Positions 35,943 to 47,332 of a stretch of 64,000 bases of DNA are shown piece after piece; positions within the stretch are counted from its first letter, which is position 1; every line of letters begins with the position of its first letter. The position numbers were made by a program, and so were the translations under genes. The notes under the pieces were generated by a model. The model had not been told where the DNA came from, did not search any database, and saw only the letters and a list, made by a program, of their open reading frames with translations. Source of the stretch: Candidatus Neomicrothrix sp. UBA814 (GTDB lineage Bacteria > Actinomycetota > Acidimicrobiia > Acidimicrobiales > Poriferisodalaceae); assembly GCA_002296525.1 (NCBI GenBank), contig DBIA01000017.1:186001-250000 (forward strand), given 5' to 3'.

Positions 35943-36710
35943 ATGAACGCAATCGTGCTAGCAGCAGGCAAGGGATCGCGAATGCGCTCACCGCTGCCGA
36001 AACCATTGCAGCCGGTCAATGGGCGACCAATGGTCAGCTATGTCGTCGATGCGATTGCTGGACTCGGTGTTGATCGCATGATCGTCGTGGTGGGACATCA
36101 GGGTTCGTTGGTTCGAGACACGCTGCGCCGAGTGTTTAGTGGCGACAAGTCATTGGAATTTGTAGAACAAAAGACACAAAACGGCACCGCAGAAGCTGTT
36201 CGTATTGCCCTGTCGGCATTCGATCGAGATGAGCTTGAGGCAGGCGACGGCAACATCATGGTGCTCCCCGCAGATATGCCACTGCTCACGACAGCCACTT
36301 TGACCCATTTACGAGAACACCACTTCAACTCTGGAGCCGCTGCGACGCTGCTCACAGCACAGTTAACGGATGCCTCGGGCTACGGCCGAATCGTACGGGA
36401 TCAAACTGGTCAAGTAGACCGAGTCGTCGAACACGCCGATGCCTCGCGCGAAGAACTAAATATTTCTGAAATCAACACTTCGGTTTACTGCTTCAAATCG
36501 AAGATGTTGTTAACAGCCCTCGAACAGGTACACAACGAAAACTCACAAAATGAGTACTACCTAACCGACGTCGTTGAGCTTCTCAGCAGTAAGGGGAATA
36601 AAGTCCGATCGGTTACCGTCAACCACCCGGACGAGGCGCTCGGAGTAAATGACTCGAGACAACTTGCCGAATGTGAGTCACTACTCATGGATCGATCTAA
36701 TGCCAAATAG
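35943..36710 (+). CDS. glmU: GlmU-like UDP-N-acetylglucosamine pyrophosphorylase domain only
   Basis: A 255-residue nucleotidyltransferase. It has LAAGKGSRMRSPLPKPLQPV at the start, QNGTAEAVRIAL near residue 78, VLPADMPLLT, ETNTSVY-type EINTSVYCFKS and NEYYLTDVVELL near the end, all of the GlmU N-terminal domain. The protein stops after GVNDSRQLAECE, so the left-handed beta-helix acetyltransferase half found in actinobacterial GlmU (total about 480 residues) is absent. The position before prs is the usual glmU slot. The ATG at 35943 is used; an upstream TTG at 35889 is possible. It makes a nucleotide sugar, probably UDP-GlcNAc. Confidence 0.8.
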   Translation: MNAIVLAAGKGSRMRSPLPKPLQPVNGRPMVSYVVDAIAGLGVDRMIVVVGHQGSLVRDTLRRVFSGDKSLEFVEQKTQNGTAEAVRIALSAFDRDELEAGDGNIMVLPADMPLLTTATLTHLREHHFNSGAAATLLTAQLTDASGYGRIVRDQTGQVDRVVEHADASREELNISEINTSVYCFKSKMLLTALEQVHNENSQNEYYLTDVVELLSSKGNKVRSVTVNHPDEALGVNDSRQLAECESLLMDRSNAK

Positions 36711-36779
36711 CCCACAGGAGATGTCGCGTCGGGTACTGTCACGTGACCGCTCTACAACTCCTCTAGATCAGGCGAAGCG

Positions 36780-37763
36780 ATGGAACTCGTAACCAAAAAG
36801 CGATTGCATCTGTTTACAGGCAGGGCGAACCCGGCCCTTGCAGACGAAATATCTCATCACCTCGGCATTGAGCTGGGTGACCCAGGAATCATTGACTTTG
36901 CAAACGGTGAGATTAAATGCCGGTTCGAAGAATCGGTTCGTGGCGGCGATGTGTTCATTATCCAATCTCACGCCGGGACCGAAGGTATGAGTGTTAACGA
37001 CGCGATCATGGAACATTTGATCATGGTCGATGCCGCCCGACGCGCGTCTGCCAAACGCATCACAGCTGTAGCGCCCTTCTATGGCTATGCCCGGCAGGAT
37101 CGAAAAGCTCAAGGCCGTGAACCTATAACAGCGCGACTAGTTTCAGATCTGCTGCGTCAGGCAGGGGCAGACCGTTTGGTAAGTATCGACTTGCATAGCG
37201 GACAAATCCAGGGATTCTTCGAAGGCCCGGTCGACCACCTAACAGCAGCACCAGTGTTGATCGACCATTTGCAGTCATTCATTCCACAAGGTTCGGTGAT
37301 TGTGTCCCCGGATACAGGTCGAGTAAAGGTTGCGGAGCGCTACGCGAAACGACTCGACTGCGAAGTAGCGACCATCTACAAACGTCGATCCTTGCAATCC
37401 GCCAACGAAGTCGAAGCCCTAGGAGTAATGGGCGACGTAGATGGCCGAACCTGCGTGATCATTGACGACATGGTCGATACAGCTGGAACAATTTGCTCAG
37501 CCGTAGACACTTTGGTTGCTAGTGGAGCGTCAGATGTTCTGTGTGCTACAACTCACGCCGTATTCTCGGGACCCGCAATTGATCGGCTTAAGAACTCAGC
37601 CCTGAGCAGGGTTATCGTCACAGACACAGTGCCGCTGCCTGACTCAAAACGATTCGACAAACTAGAAGTGCTCAGCGCAGCAGGGATCCTTGCCGATGCC
37701 CTTGAATCTGTTTTCGAGGACACTTCGGTATCTGAAATTTTTGATGGAGAAAATCACTCATAG
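36780..37763 (+). CDS. prs: Ribose-phosphate pyrophosphokinase
   Basis: A 327-residue PRPP synthase. It shows LHLFTGRANPALADEI, GFFEGPVDHLTAAPVLIDHL, YAKRLDCEVATIYKRR and the PRPP-binding loop CVIIDDMVDTAGTICSA. It makes PRPP for nucleotide, His and Trp synthesis and for decaprenyl-phosphoarabinose in actinobacteria. The ATG at 36780 is used. It follows the GlmU-like gene as in most actinobacteria. Confidence 0.96.
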   Translation: MELVTKKRLHLFTGRANPALADEISHHLGIELGDPGIIDFANGEIKCRFEESVRGGDVFIIQSHAGTEGMSVNDAIMEHLIMVDAARRASAKRITAVAPFYGYARQDRKAQGREPITARLVSDLLRQAGADRLVSIDLHSGQIQGFFEGPVDHLTAAPVLIDHLQSFIPQGSVIVSPDTGRVKVAERYAKRLDCEVATIYKRRSLQSANEVEALGVMGDVDGRTCVIIDDMVDTAGTICSAVDTLVASGASDVLCATTHAVFSGPAIDRLKNSALSRVIVTDTVPLPDSKRFDKLEVLSAAGILADALESVFEDTSVSEIFDGENHS

Positions 37764-37881
37764 CGAATTACGTCCCATTTCGGGTGAGTGATGCTAAGGC
37801 CTGCACCCTACAATGGTCACCTCGTTAAGCCCTTCCGTACGGATCGGCCAAACAGTACCTACCTTCTAGGAGTTACCGGCG

Positions 37882-38568
37882 ATGTCGTCACAACTGAAGC
37901 TCGAGGCCGAAACAGGACGCGATCACGGCAGCCGGTCAGCGCGACGTCTACGTCGCGACAATAAGATCCCTGCGGTTCTGTATGGACAGGGCTCCGAACC
38001 ACTTTCAGTCACTCTGGATCGGCTTAAGTTCAGGGCGACACTCAATGCTGCTGGACCTAACGCAGTCATCACCCTCGACATTGATGGAACTGACTACCTA
38101 ACTATTGTCAAAAATATGCAACGCGACCCGATAGCCAATCGCGTCACCCATGTTGATTTCATGTTGATCGATATAGATCAGCGTCTGATAGTCGATGTGC
38201 CAATTTCACTGGTAGGGGATGCTGTGGTGGTCCGCCAAGAGGGCGCTGTCGTTCAACAGCAAATGATGACCCTGACCGTCGAAGCGCCGGCTGGCAATAT
38301 TCCTCAACAGTTTGAAGTTGATATTTCCGAAATGTCGATAGACAACCCAGTCCGTGTGTCCGATATTGACTTTGGTAGCGGAGTGGTTCCCCAAACTGAA
38401 GAAGACTCACTCATAGCGATCGGGCAGCGCAGTAGAGCATCCATCGCTGCGGAAGAAGAAGCTGGCGCTGAAGGTGAAGAGGCGGATGAGGTTGGTGAGG
38501 CTGCAGATGCTGGGGGAGACGCAGCAGACAGCGCTGACTCCGGCGAAGATTCTGGCGATAACAGCTAA
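37882..38568 (+). CDS. rplY: Large ribosomal subunit protein bL25 (CTC type)
   Basis: A 228-residue long-form bL25 that binds 5S rRNA. The N-terminal domain has GRDHGSRSARRLRRDNKIPAVLYG and the beta-domain has NMQRDPIANRVTHVDF. The last 40 residues are a very acidic Glu/Ala/Gly/Asp tail (EEEAGAEGEEADE), common in this form. AGGAG lies 9 nt before the ATG at 37882. It is followed by pth after 11 nt. Confidence 0.95.
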   Translation: MSSQLKLEAETGRDHGSRSARRLRRDNKIPAVLYGQGSEPLSVTLDRLKFRATLNAAGPNAVITLDIDGTDYLTIVKNMQRDPIANRVTHVDFMLIDIDQRLIVDVPISLVGDAVVVRQEGAVVQQQMMTLTVEAPAGNIPQQFEVDISEMSIDNPVRVSDIDFGSGVVPQTEEDSLIAIGQRSRASIAAEEEAGAEGEEADEVGEAADAGGDAADSADSGEDSGDNS

Positions 38569-38579
38569 GTTGACGGCCA

Positions 38580-39200
38580 GTGTCAGTATTTCGCCGGGCC
38601 GTGCAACGGCGCGGCACGCCGGCTGACTACCTCGTGGTCGGGTTGGGGAACCCAGGAGATAAGTATCTGGGAACTCGCCACAACCTCGGGTACGAAGTCA
38701 TTGAAGCGATGGCCCAAGGCTCAGTGTCCTCGCTTGACCCATCGAAACGCGATCAAGCTCGAGTCGCCGTGATTACTCACGGTGAAAGTCGAATTATTCT
38801 TGCTTGTCCTACGACATTCATGAATCTGAGCGGAGAAGCAGTTTCGTCCTTGGTCCGTCGCAATGGGATTGAACAACCATCTCGGGTGCTAATAGTCCAT
38901 GACGAGTTAGACCTCGAGCCTGGCCGGATCAAGGTAAAACAAGGCGGATCAACGGCCGGGCACAATGGACTGAAGTCAATCCGCCAACACATCGGTACCG
39001 ACGACTTTGTTCGAATCCGCATGGGAGTAGGCAAGCCTCCTGACCCCCAACAAGGCAGAAACTGGGTTCTAAGGAAACCCTCGCCTACCGATCGCGCATT
39101 ACTCGACTCGGCAGTACAGGTCGGAATTGAAGCTGTAAAGACAGTCATATCTAGCGGGGTGGAACAAGCAATGAATGAAGTCAATGGTCGCCAACCGTGA
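38580..39200 (+). CDS. pth: Peptidyl-tRNA hydrolase
   Basis: A 206-residue enzyme that frees tRNA from stalled peptidyl-tRNA. It has VVGLGNPGDKYLGTRHNLGY with the catalytic His, PTTFMNLSGEAV, HDELDLEPGRIKVKQGGS and AGHNGLKSIRQH. The GTG at 38580 adds about 18 residues before the conserved start; an internal GTG is possible. The stop overlaps mfd by 4 nt. Confidence 0.95.
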   Translation: MSVFRRAVQRRGTPADYLVVGLGNPGDKYLGTRHNLGYEVIEAMAQGSVSSLDPSKRDQARVAVITHGESRIILACPTTFMNLSGEAVSSLVRRNGIEQPSRVLIVHDELDLEPGRIKVKQGGSTAGHNGLKSIRQHIGTDDFVRIRMGVGKPPDPQQGRNWVLRKPSPTDRALLDSAVQVGIEAVKTVISSGVEQAMNEVNGRQP

Positions 39201-42200
39201 GCTCGGAGGGAGCCTTATCGGAGTTGCCTCGACGACTTGCAACTGACCGAGTTCTTCAACAACTGCTAGGCAAAAGCAACGCGCAAGTAGCGGTAGCACA
39301 AGCAGCCCGAGCCTTCTTCGTAGCGGGTGTAACCAAATTAAGTGACCGCAACCCGATAGTGGCTGTCACCTCCACCATTAGTGAAGCTGAGATGCTCGCC
39401 AACGATCTTCGAATCTGGTTGAGCGAAGATGAAGTGGAGACTTTCCCGGCCTGGGAGACTTTGCCCTTTGAAAGAGTCAGCCCCACCACTGCAACAATGG
39501 GAAAGCGCCTTGAACTTATAAACAAAATTCAGGAGGGACGCGCTCCCAGAGTCATCCTGAGCCCAATTAGAGCCCTCCTTCAACGGATCAATCCTGAAGC
39601 TCTTGATATCCAACCACTCAAATTCGAACGCGGAGCCGAAGCCGACCTCTCTCAACTAGCTGACGCGCTAGTACTTCAGGGTTACAGACGCGAACTCCAA
39701 GTCGAAGGTCGAGGTGAATTCTCGATTCGCGGTGGAATTCTCGATGTGTTCCCGTCCACAGGTACATCTCCAATCAGATTGGACCTTTGGGGTGATCAAA
39801 TTGACCGTTTAAGCGAATTTTCGATCGCTGACCAACGATCAATTGCTGAAATTGAGTCAATCACCATCGCACCCGCACGGGAACTAACACCCACCACTCG
39901 AGTGCGTCAGCGCGCCCAAGAATTAATGAGTGCCGAACCGTGGGGTAAGGAACAATGGGATCGACTCGCGTCTGGTGAATTCTATGACGGGATGGAATCT
40001 TGGCTTCCGTGGTTAGTTGACGAGGAATTGATTCTCGCCGATTTGCTGGCATCAAGATCATTAGTGCTTTTGTTTGACCCCAAAAGACTGAAAGATCGTG
40101 CTTCGGAGATAGTTGCCGAGGAGCAGGATTTGGCGCAGTCCTTGGCGAGTACTTGGAAGGCTCTGGAGCCTGGCGGTAAGCCCCGAACCTTCCCAGGATT
40201 GCATGTTCCTTATGAACGAGCGCTAAAAAGTTGTGACTCCGATGTGTGGACAATTACGCATACCGCATCAAACCCCGACGAGCCTTCCTTGGCGACCCAC
40301 CCCTGGGAAACCGCGGCCGGAGGCCCCGAGCGCCTTCTCGATCAGATAAGAGATCTGTCTCAGCGACCAGATCACCAATTGCTCGTTGCAGCTGACGGTC
40401 ATGGTTCAGCTCAACGAATGGCTGACGCACTACGCGCCGAAAACATTGATCTAACTTTGAATCAAAGCGAAAGATATGAAGAGCGACCGGGCGGGCATAT
40501 CGTTACCGCGCCACTTGAGCACGGTTTTATAGCGCCGACTTTGTCACTGGCGGTGCTAACAGAGAGAGATTTAACGGGCCGTCGAAGAACCCATCGAATC
40601 AGTCGCCCTAAAAAGAACGTCCAACGACATTTTGAAGATTTGCAGGCCGGCGACTACGTGGTTCATCACCACCATGGAGTAGCGCGCTATGTCGGTATGG
40701 AACACCGGACCCTCATGGGTTCCGAGCGGGACTATCTGGTACTCGACTTCAAAGGCACCGACAAGCTGTACCTGCCCAGCGATCAAATTGAGTTCATTCG
40801 GCCCTATATCGGTGGGGAGACACCCTCGCTTAGCCGAATGGGAGGTGCTGAATTTGCCAAGCAAAAGCAGCGGGTCCGAAGTGCTGTCTCCGAAATAGCG
40901 CAAGAACTAGTGGTTTTGTATCAAACGCGCTTGCAGACCACCGGACATTCCTTTCCAGCCGAGACACAGTGGATGAAAGAACTTTCAGAATCGTTTCTAT
41001 TTGAAGAAACCCCAGACCAGCTGACCGCCATCCAAGAAGTCCTTTCTGATATGGAATCGCCACACCCCATGGATCGTTTGATATGCGGTGACGTCGGTTT
41101 CGGAAAAACCGAAGTGGCAATGCGAGCTGCCTTTAGTGCTGTAGCGGAGGGGAAGCAGGTAGCGGTGCTCGTACCGACGACACTCCTAGCACAACAACAC
41201 CACCAAACTTTCGAAGAACGATTCGCCGGCCACCCAGTGCGCGTAGCGGCGCTGAGTCGCTTTCTGACATCTGCTCAACAACGACAAGTAATTGCCGAAA
41301 CCATTGCTGGCGAAGTCGATGTGCTAATCGGAACTCATCGACTTTTATCGGAAGATGTACGATTCAAAAACCTAGGGCTCTTGATTGTTGACGAAGAACA
41401 ACGATTTGGGGTTACTCACAAGGAATCGATCAAAAAATTCAAAACTGACATAGACGTGCTGACCTTGAGCGCAACTCCTATTCCCCGAACATTGGAGATG
41501 AGTCTTACGGGAATCAGAGATCTGTCGCTGCTTCACACTCCACCAGCAGAGCGGCAACCCATTCTCACCCATGTAGGTGAATACGATGAACGTGCCACCG
41601 CGGAAGCAATTCGCAGGGAACTACTGCGTGAGGGACAGGTGTTTTTCGTTCATAACAAGGTGGAAGACATCACGGAGGTCGCAGCGAGGCTGCAAGAAAT
41701 GGTCCCCGAAGCTCGGATCGGGGTAGCTCACGGCCAAATGGACGAAGGGTCCCTAGAGCAGGTCGTTATAGATTTCTGGGAACGATCCTACGACGTTCTC
41801 GTATGCACCACGATTATCGAATCAGGCATCGACATGCCTAGCGTGAACACCCTCGTCGTTGATCGAGCGGACCTCATGGGGCTGGGTCAACTCCACCAGC
41901 TACGCGGCCGAGTAGGGCGTTCCGAACAACGAGCCTATGCCTATCTCTTCTACCCACCTACGAGAGCATTGACCGAGAAAGCTTTCGAAAGACTCCGAAC
42001 TATAGGTGAAGCAACACAGCTTGGTTCGGGCTTTCGAATTGCAATGCGCGACCTCGAACTCCGTGGAGCAGGCAACCTACTGGGCGGCACACAATCGGGT
42101 CATATCGCCGCCGTTGGTTACGACCTTTACTGTGAAATGGTCACCGAAGCGGTAGCTGAACTTAAGGGTGACCCCGTTGACCGAACGAGCGAGATAAACA

Positions 42201-42637
42201 TCGATTTGCCGATCAAAGCTTTTCTACCCAACGAATATGTTGAGGCGGAAGAACAGCGACTTGAGGCATACCGAAAATTGGCTGCCGTTAGTGAACTTGT
42301 AGAAGTAGCCGATATTGAAGCAGAGTGGATCGACAGATATGGCCCCGTCCCCGAAGTAGCCCAAACGTTGCTGCACGTGGCCTTACTCAGAGCTGAGTGT
42401 GTCAGCTTGGGACTAGAAGACGTCAGTGTGACGAATCGTAACCGTGTGAGAGTTTCCCCGATCGAATTGACTCAAAGTGAACAGATCCGATACCAAAGGC
42501 TCCTCAACGACGAAAAGTTCAATGGCGGAACCTATAAAGAAGAGGTTGCCGAGCTAACAATCCACGTACGGGAAGTTGGACCGAAACTCCCTGGTGACGT
42601 ATTTAATTTTCTCCGTGAGCTTCGACCCACCAAATAG
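39197..42637 (+). CDS. mfd: Transcription-repair coupling factor Mfd
   Basis: An 1146-residue DNA translocase that removes stalled RNA polymerase and recruits UvrA. The UvrB-homology region fills about residues 1-330. The RNA-polymerase-interacting domain follows with DYVVHHHHGVARYVGM near residue 490. The helicase core has CGDVGFGKTEVAMRAAF near 630, IVDEEQRFGVTHK near 731 and HQLRGRVGRSEQRAYAYLFY. The C-terminal TRCF domain is present. It starts at GTG 39197, overlapping the pth stop. Length is normal. Confidence 0.97.
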   Translation: MSSEGALSELPRRLATDRVLQQLLGKSNAQVAVAQAARAFFVAGVTKLSDRNPIVAVTSTISEAEMLANDLRIWLSEDEVETFPAWETLPFERVSPTTATMGKRLELINKIQEGRAPRVILSPIRALLQRINPEALDIQPLKFERGAEADLSQLADALVLQGYRRELQVEGRGEFSIRGGILDVFPSTGTSPIRLDLWGDQIDRLSEFSIADQRSIAEIESITIAPARELTPTTRVRQRAQELMSAEPWGKEQWDRLASGEFYDGMESWLPWLVDEELILADLLASRSLVLLFDPKRLKDRASEIVAEEQDLAQSLASTWKALEPGGKPRTFPGLHVPYERALKSCDSDVWTITHTASNPDEPSLATHPWETAAGGPERLLDQIRDLSQRPDHQLLVAADGHGSAQRMADALRAENIDLTLNQSERYEERPGGHIVTAPLEHGFIAPTLSLAVLTERDLTGRRRTHRISRPKKNVQRHFEDLQAGDYVVHHHHGVARYVGMEHRTLMGSERDYLVLDFKGTDKLYLPSDQIEFIRPYIGGETPSLSRMGGAEFAKQKQRVRSAVSEIAQELVVLYQTRLQTTGHSFPAETQWMKELSESFLFEETPDQLTAIQEVLSDMESPHPMDRLICGDVGFGKTEVAMRAAFSAVAEGKQVAVLVPTTLLAQQHHQTFEERFAGHPVRVAALSRFLTSAQQRQVIAETIAGEVDVLIGTHRLLSEDVRFKNLGLLIVDEEQRFGVTHKESIKKFKTDIDVLTLSATPIPRTLEMSLTGIRDLSLLHTPPAERQPILTHVGEYDERATAEAIRRELLREGQVFFVHNKVEDITEVAARLQEMVPEARIGVAHGQMDEGSLEQVVIDFWERSYDVLVCTTIIESGIDMPSVNTLVVDRADLMGLGQLHQLRGRVGRSEQRAYAYLFYPPTRALTEKAFERLRTIGEATQLGSGFRIAMRDLELRGAGNLLGGTQSGHIAAVGYDLYCEMVTEAVAELKGDPVDRTSEINIDLPIKAFLPNEYVEAEEQRLEAYRKLAAVSELVEVADIEAEWIDRYGPVPEVAQTLLHVALLRAECVSLGLEDVSVTNRNRVRVSPIELTQSEQIRYQRLLNDEKFNGGTYKEEVAELTIHVREVGPKLPGDVFNFLRELRPTK

Positions 42638-42663
42638 CGCACTTAACCCGTACCATTTCCTTC

Positions 42664-43626
42664 GTGACATTCAATTGGTTTAAGAATCTCAAGGTTCAAA
42701 GTGCAGTCTTAGCGGTTCTCTTGGCCGCACTAGTCGCTGGCTGCAGCTCTAGCGCTGACCGAGCTGAGGTGTTGGGTCGTGACGAAATCTTTGACCGTAT
42801 TGACCAAGACGGTGATGGCATAGCTCTGCGTGCCGATTATGAAACCTTGCTTACTCTCAGCGATCGAACCAAGCTAATTGCATTTTACCCCGGCGGGGAT
42901 GTCAGCATTGAGACTGTCCTTGAAAGTCTGAAAGATTCCCCACCGAGTAATTTGGTGGATCCGGAGAATCCCTCTGTGGAAGTTTTTCGGGCACGTTTGA
43001 CTTCCATGCTTCGACTTCGTCTCGCTGCGGTAGCGATTAACGAGGCTGGGTTCAACATTGATTTTGACGTAGATGACGAAACTTTGAACTCGCAGGTTCA
43101 GGCGCACCTGTTGGGTGGATTCGAAGACTGGGCCCAAGAAGAAGCGGTCAAGGCGGACCCCCGACTAGACAAGTTTGCAACACCTCATTGCGTCACTGTT
43201 ATTGCGACAGGAACTGAAAGTGAAGCTAGGGCAGCGCAAGAGAGGCTCGAGTCCGGAGAGTCCGCTGCAGTAGTAGCCGCAGAAGTTAACTTGGCGGGTA
43301 CCACGCCATCACCTAACGGAGATGTTGGATGCGCCGACCTACTCACCTGGGCCAACGCATTTGGTGATACGGCTGCTCCCTTAGGCGACATGAACGCCGG
43401 AGATACTTCAGACGTAGTATCGATGGCATCTGATTACAGCCCGACCGGCCGTCTGTGGATGATTTTTTATGTTCGCGAACTCCGCGAGGAAGAAAAGAAT
43501 CTGGCCACACTAGGCCCATTCGCGCAGGGCGTTTTAGCTGACCTTGTAGTTAGCTACGAGGTGGTAATTGATGATGGAATCGGAACTTGGGATGCCGCCG
43601 GCCTCTCAGTGATGTCCGCCAGCTAG
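42664..43626 (+). CDS. SurA/PpiC-like peptidyl-prolyl isomerase lipoprotein
   Basis: A 320-residue exported protein. The GTG at 42664 leads to a signal segment and lipobox (ALVAGCSSS), so it should be lipid-anchored. The middle holds a SurA-N-like helical region, and residues about 175-275 look like a parvulin domain (EARAAQERLESGESAAVVA, then PLGDMNAGDTSDVV). Sequence conservation is weak and isomerase activity is not assured. It probably helps fold secreted proteins. It lies between mfd and mazG, where many actinobacteria have a lipoprotein gene. Confidence 0.65.
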   Translation: MTFNWFKNLKVQSAVLAVLLAALVAGCSSSADRAEVLGRDEIFDRIDQDGDGIALRADYETLLTLSDRTKLIAFYPGGDVSIETVLESLKDSPPSNLVDPENPSVEVFRARLTSMLRLRLAAVAINEAGFNIDFDVDDETLNSQVQAHLLGGFEDWAQEEAVKADPRLDKFATPHCVTVIATGTESEARAAQERLESGESAAVVAAEVNLAGTTPSPNGDVGCADLLTWANAFGDTAAPLGDMNAGDTSDVVSMASDYSPTGRLWMIFYVRELREEEKNLATLGPFAQGVLADLVVSYEVVIDDGIGTWDAAGLSVMSAS

Positions 43627-43632
43627 ATCGCA

Positions 43633-44685
43633 ATGTCTCAGATTGTTGTTGGTGGTCTTGGGCCTGGAACTGAAAGGCTCGTTCCCGAAACGTCGCTCAT
43701 AATATTGAGAAATCACCCTACGTTCCTCCGAACCCGGCGGCACCCGTGCGCTCATTTGTTTAACGCGGCGGAATCTTTTGACGACTTATATGACTCCAGC
43801 GACTCGTTGGAAAACGTCTATGCAGCGATAGTCGAAACCCTTGTGAGTGAAGCCATTCGCCTTGGAACTATTGGTTACCTCGTGCCGGGCTCTCCTTTGG
43901 TCGCCGAACACACAGTTGAACTGTTGCGGATGCAGGCAAAGGTTGCCGTAGAGGTGATTCCGAGTGTTTCTTTTCTTGACTTAGCCTGGGAAAGACTGCA
44001 GGTTGACCCGATGGCAAAGCGGGTCACTATCGTCAATGGTCAAAATTTTGAAAAAGAAGCCGCTGGGCTCACCGGTTCTGTGTTGGTTGCTCAATGTGAC
44101 AACCGCTTTGTTCTATCCGATATCAAGCTGTCGATAAATGTCGACAAGCCACCCATGGTTACGGTTCTACAACGCCTAGGTCTCGACGACGAAAGTGTCT
44201 TCGAAGTGAACTGGGAGGAATTAGATCGCGAGGTGAATCCCGACCATCTGACCTGCCTCTGGATTTCTGACCTACCTGCGTCGATGACAACGGATGCACT
44301 CGCACAACTTCACAATGTCGTCGGTCGATTGCGGAGAGAATGTCCTTGGGATCAAGAGCAAACCCACCACAGCTTGATTTCGGGATTGCTAGAAGAAGCC
44401 AGGGAAGTAGTGGAAGCCATTGAGGTGATGGAGACCCAAGCGGCAGGGTCCGTTGGGCTCGTTGAAGAACTAGGAGATCTGTTGTTCCATATTGTTCTCC
44501 AATGCGCTATCGGCGAAGAAGAAGGAACCTTTGACTTAGCGGATGTTGCCAGAGAAATTCACGGGAAAATGGTGCGTCGGCATCCCCACATTTTCGATCG
44601 CGACCCGGATACTCCGATGCCGAGCAAAAAACAGCTAGCGGAACAATGGAAAGCCATAAAGGCCGCGGAGAAAAACCAAGCGTGA
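43633..44685 (+). CDS. mazG: MazG nucleotide pyrophosphohydrolase with N-terminal tetrapyrrole-methylase-like domain (YabN type)
   Basis: A 350-residue two-domain protein. Residues 1-210 resemble a SAM-dependent tetrapyrrole methylase (GGLGPGTERLVPETS, YLVPGSPLVAEHTVELL). Residues 225-350 form the MazG domain with RECPWDQEQTHHSL and the metal motifs LLEEAREVVEAIE and LVEELGDLLFHIV. MazG hydrolyses (d)NTPs to monophosphates. This fusion corresponds to YabN of Bacillus; activity of the first domain is unknown. It starts 6 nt after the preceding gene. Confidence 0.92.
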   Translation: MSQIVVGGLGPGTERLVPETSLIILRNHPTFLRTRRHPCAHLFNAAESFDDLYDSSDSLENVYAAIVETLVSEAIRLGTIGYLVPGSPLVAEHTVELLRMQAKVAVEVIPSVSFLDLAWERLQVDPMAKRVTIVNGQNFEKEAAGLTGSVLVAQCDNRFVLSDIKLSINVDKPPMVTVLQRLGLDDESVFEVNWEELDREVNPDHLTCLWISDLPASMTTDALAQLHNVVGRLRRECPWDQEQTHHSLISGLLEEAREVVEAIEVMETQAAGSVGLVEELGDLLFHIVLQCAIGEEEGTFDLADVAREIHGKMVRRHPHIFDRDPDTPMPSKKQLAEQWKAIKAAEKNQA

Positions 44686-44731
44686 AGTGGGCCTTCGATA
44701 TTGTGGCTCTTCGCAGCTACCATCACTTTGA

Positions 44732-46502
<1,771 letters not shown>

Positions 46503-46524
46503 TCGTATTTGCAGTGCCAAGCCT

Positions 46525-47082
46525 TTAGACGTCGGTCATGACTCGAACAGCTCGTTCAACAATGACCTCTCTATGCATTGAAGGGTCAACACCACGTTGC
46601 TCTAAGGAAAGCCTAATTATTCCGACGGCGCCCGCCGCTCGCATTCGGTCTTCAACTGAAGGGTCAGGACCTACCAGGTATGCATAAAACTCGCGCGCCT
46701 GGCCCCGCAACCGCTGACCTATGGGGCTGTGTTGAATAGCTGCATCGTTGTAAACAAGACGAAACACATGAATATCGTCGGCTAACAAGTCGTAATACTG
46801 ACAAAGGGCCTCGCGCATCGATGCAGGGCTCTGATCAAACTCGCGGATGCGTTGAAGCAGAGCCTCGCTGCCGTCGTGAAGTTGTTCTGCCAAGCCCTCT
46901 AGGACGTCGTTCTTAGAGGCAAAGTGGTAATACAGCGCTGCCGGAGTTATGTCGAGACTCGCTGTCAACTGGCGAATTGAAGTGCCGTCGTAGCCATGGG
47001 TCGCAAAAAGTTTCCTCGCATTTTCTAAAATTTGCGCCTTGGTATCGACTGACTGTTTATTTTCTGTTTGCACTGCCGGCAT
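46525..47082 (-). CDS. TetR-family transcriptional regulator
   Basis: A 185-residue regulator. The N-terminal helix-turn-helix includes ILENARKLFATHGYDGTSIR and ITPAALYYHFASKNDVLEGL. The C-terminal ligand domain is family-typical but gives no ligand clue. It is transcribed away from the CoxS-like gene across a 250-bp spacer, so it probably controls that block and itself. The ATG at 47082 is used. Confidence 0.88.
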   Translation of the reverse strand: MPAVQTENKQSVDTKAQILENARKLFATHGYDGTSIRQLTASLDITPAALYYHFASKNDVLEGLAEQLHDGSEALLQRIREFDQSPASMREALCQYYDLLADDIHVFRLVYNDAAIQHSPIGQRLRGQAREFYAYLVGPDPSVEDRMRAAGAVGIIRLSLEQRGVDPSMHREVIVERAVRVMTDV

Positions 47083-47332
47083 GCCTCAAAACTTATCTAA
47101 ACGCGATTCGAAATAGATGTCCATAGCCATCGAAATCAACAAAAATTTCGTGAGTAGCGACTGGGATTCACTTTAGCTTCCCCACGACATGCCCTTAATC
47201 CACAAGCCCCACCATAAAAAATGAGTGGATTCGACTAAAGAAGTCCGGCATTCAGTGAGGCACTTTGCTCTTTCATAAGGCATTATTAGGGCCGGCTAAT
47301 CGCCGCCCTACTGTTGGAGGAAGGGGACAACT
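47083..47332. promoter_or_regulatory. Divergent regulatory region between tetR and the cox-like block
   Basis: This is the longest gene-free stretch of the window. It contains CGAAAT (47131-47136) opposed to ATTTCG (47145-47150), with another TCGAAAT at 47108. It also has AATCCAC (47197-47203) opposed to GTGGATT (47225-47231). Either pair could be a TetR operator. A strong GGAGGAAGGGG ribosome-binding site ends it. I see no small gene in it. Confidence 0.5.
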
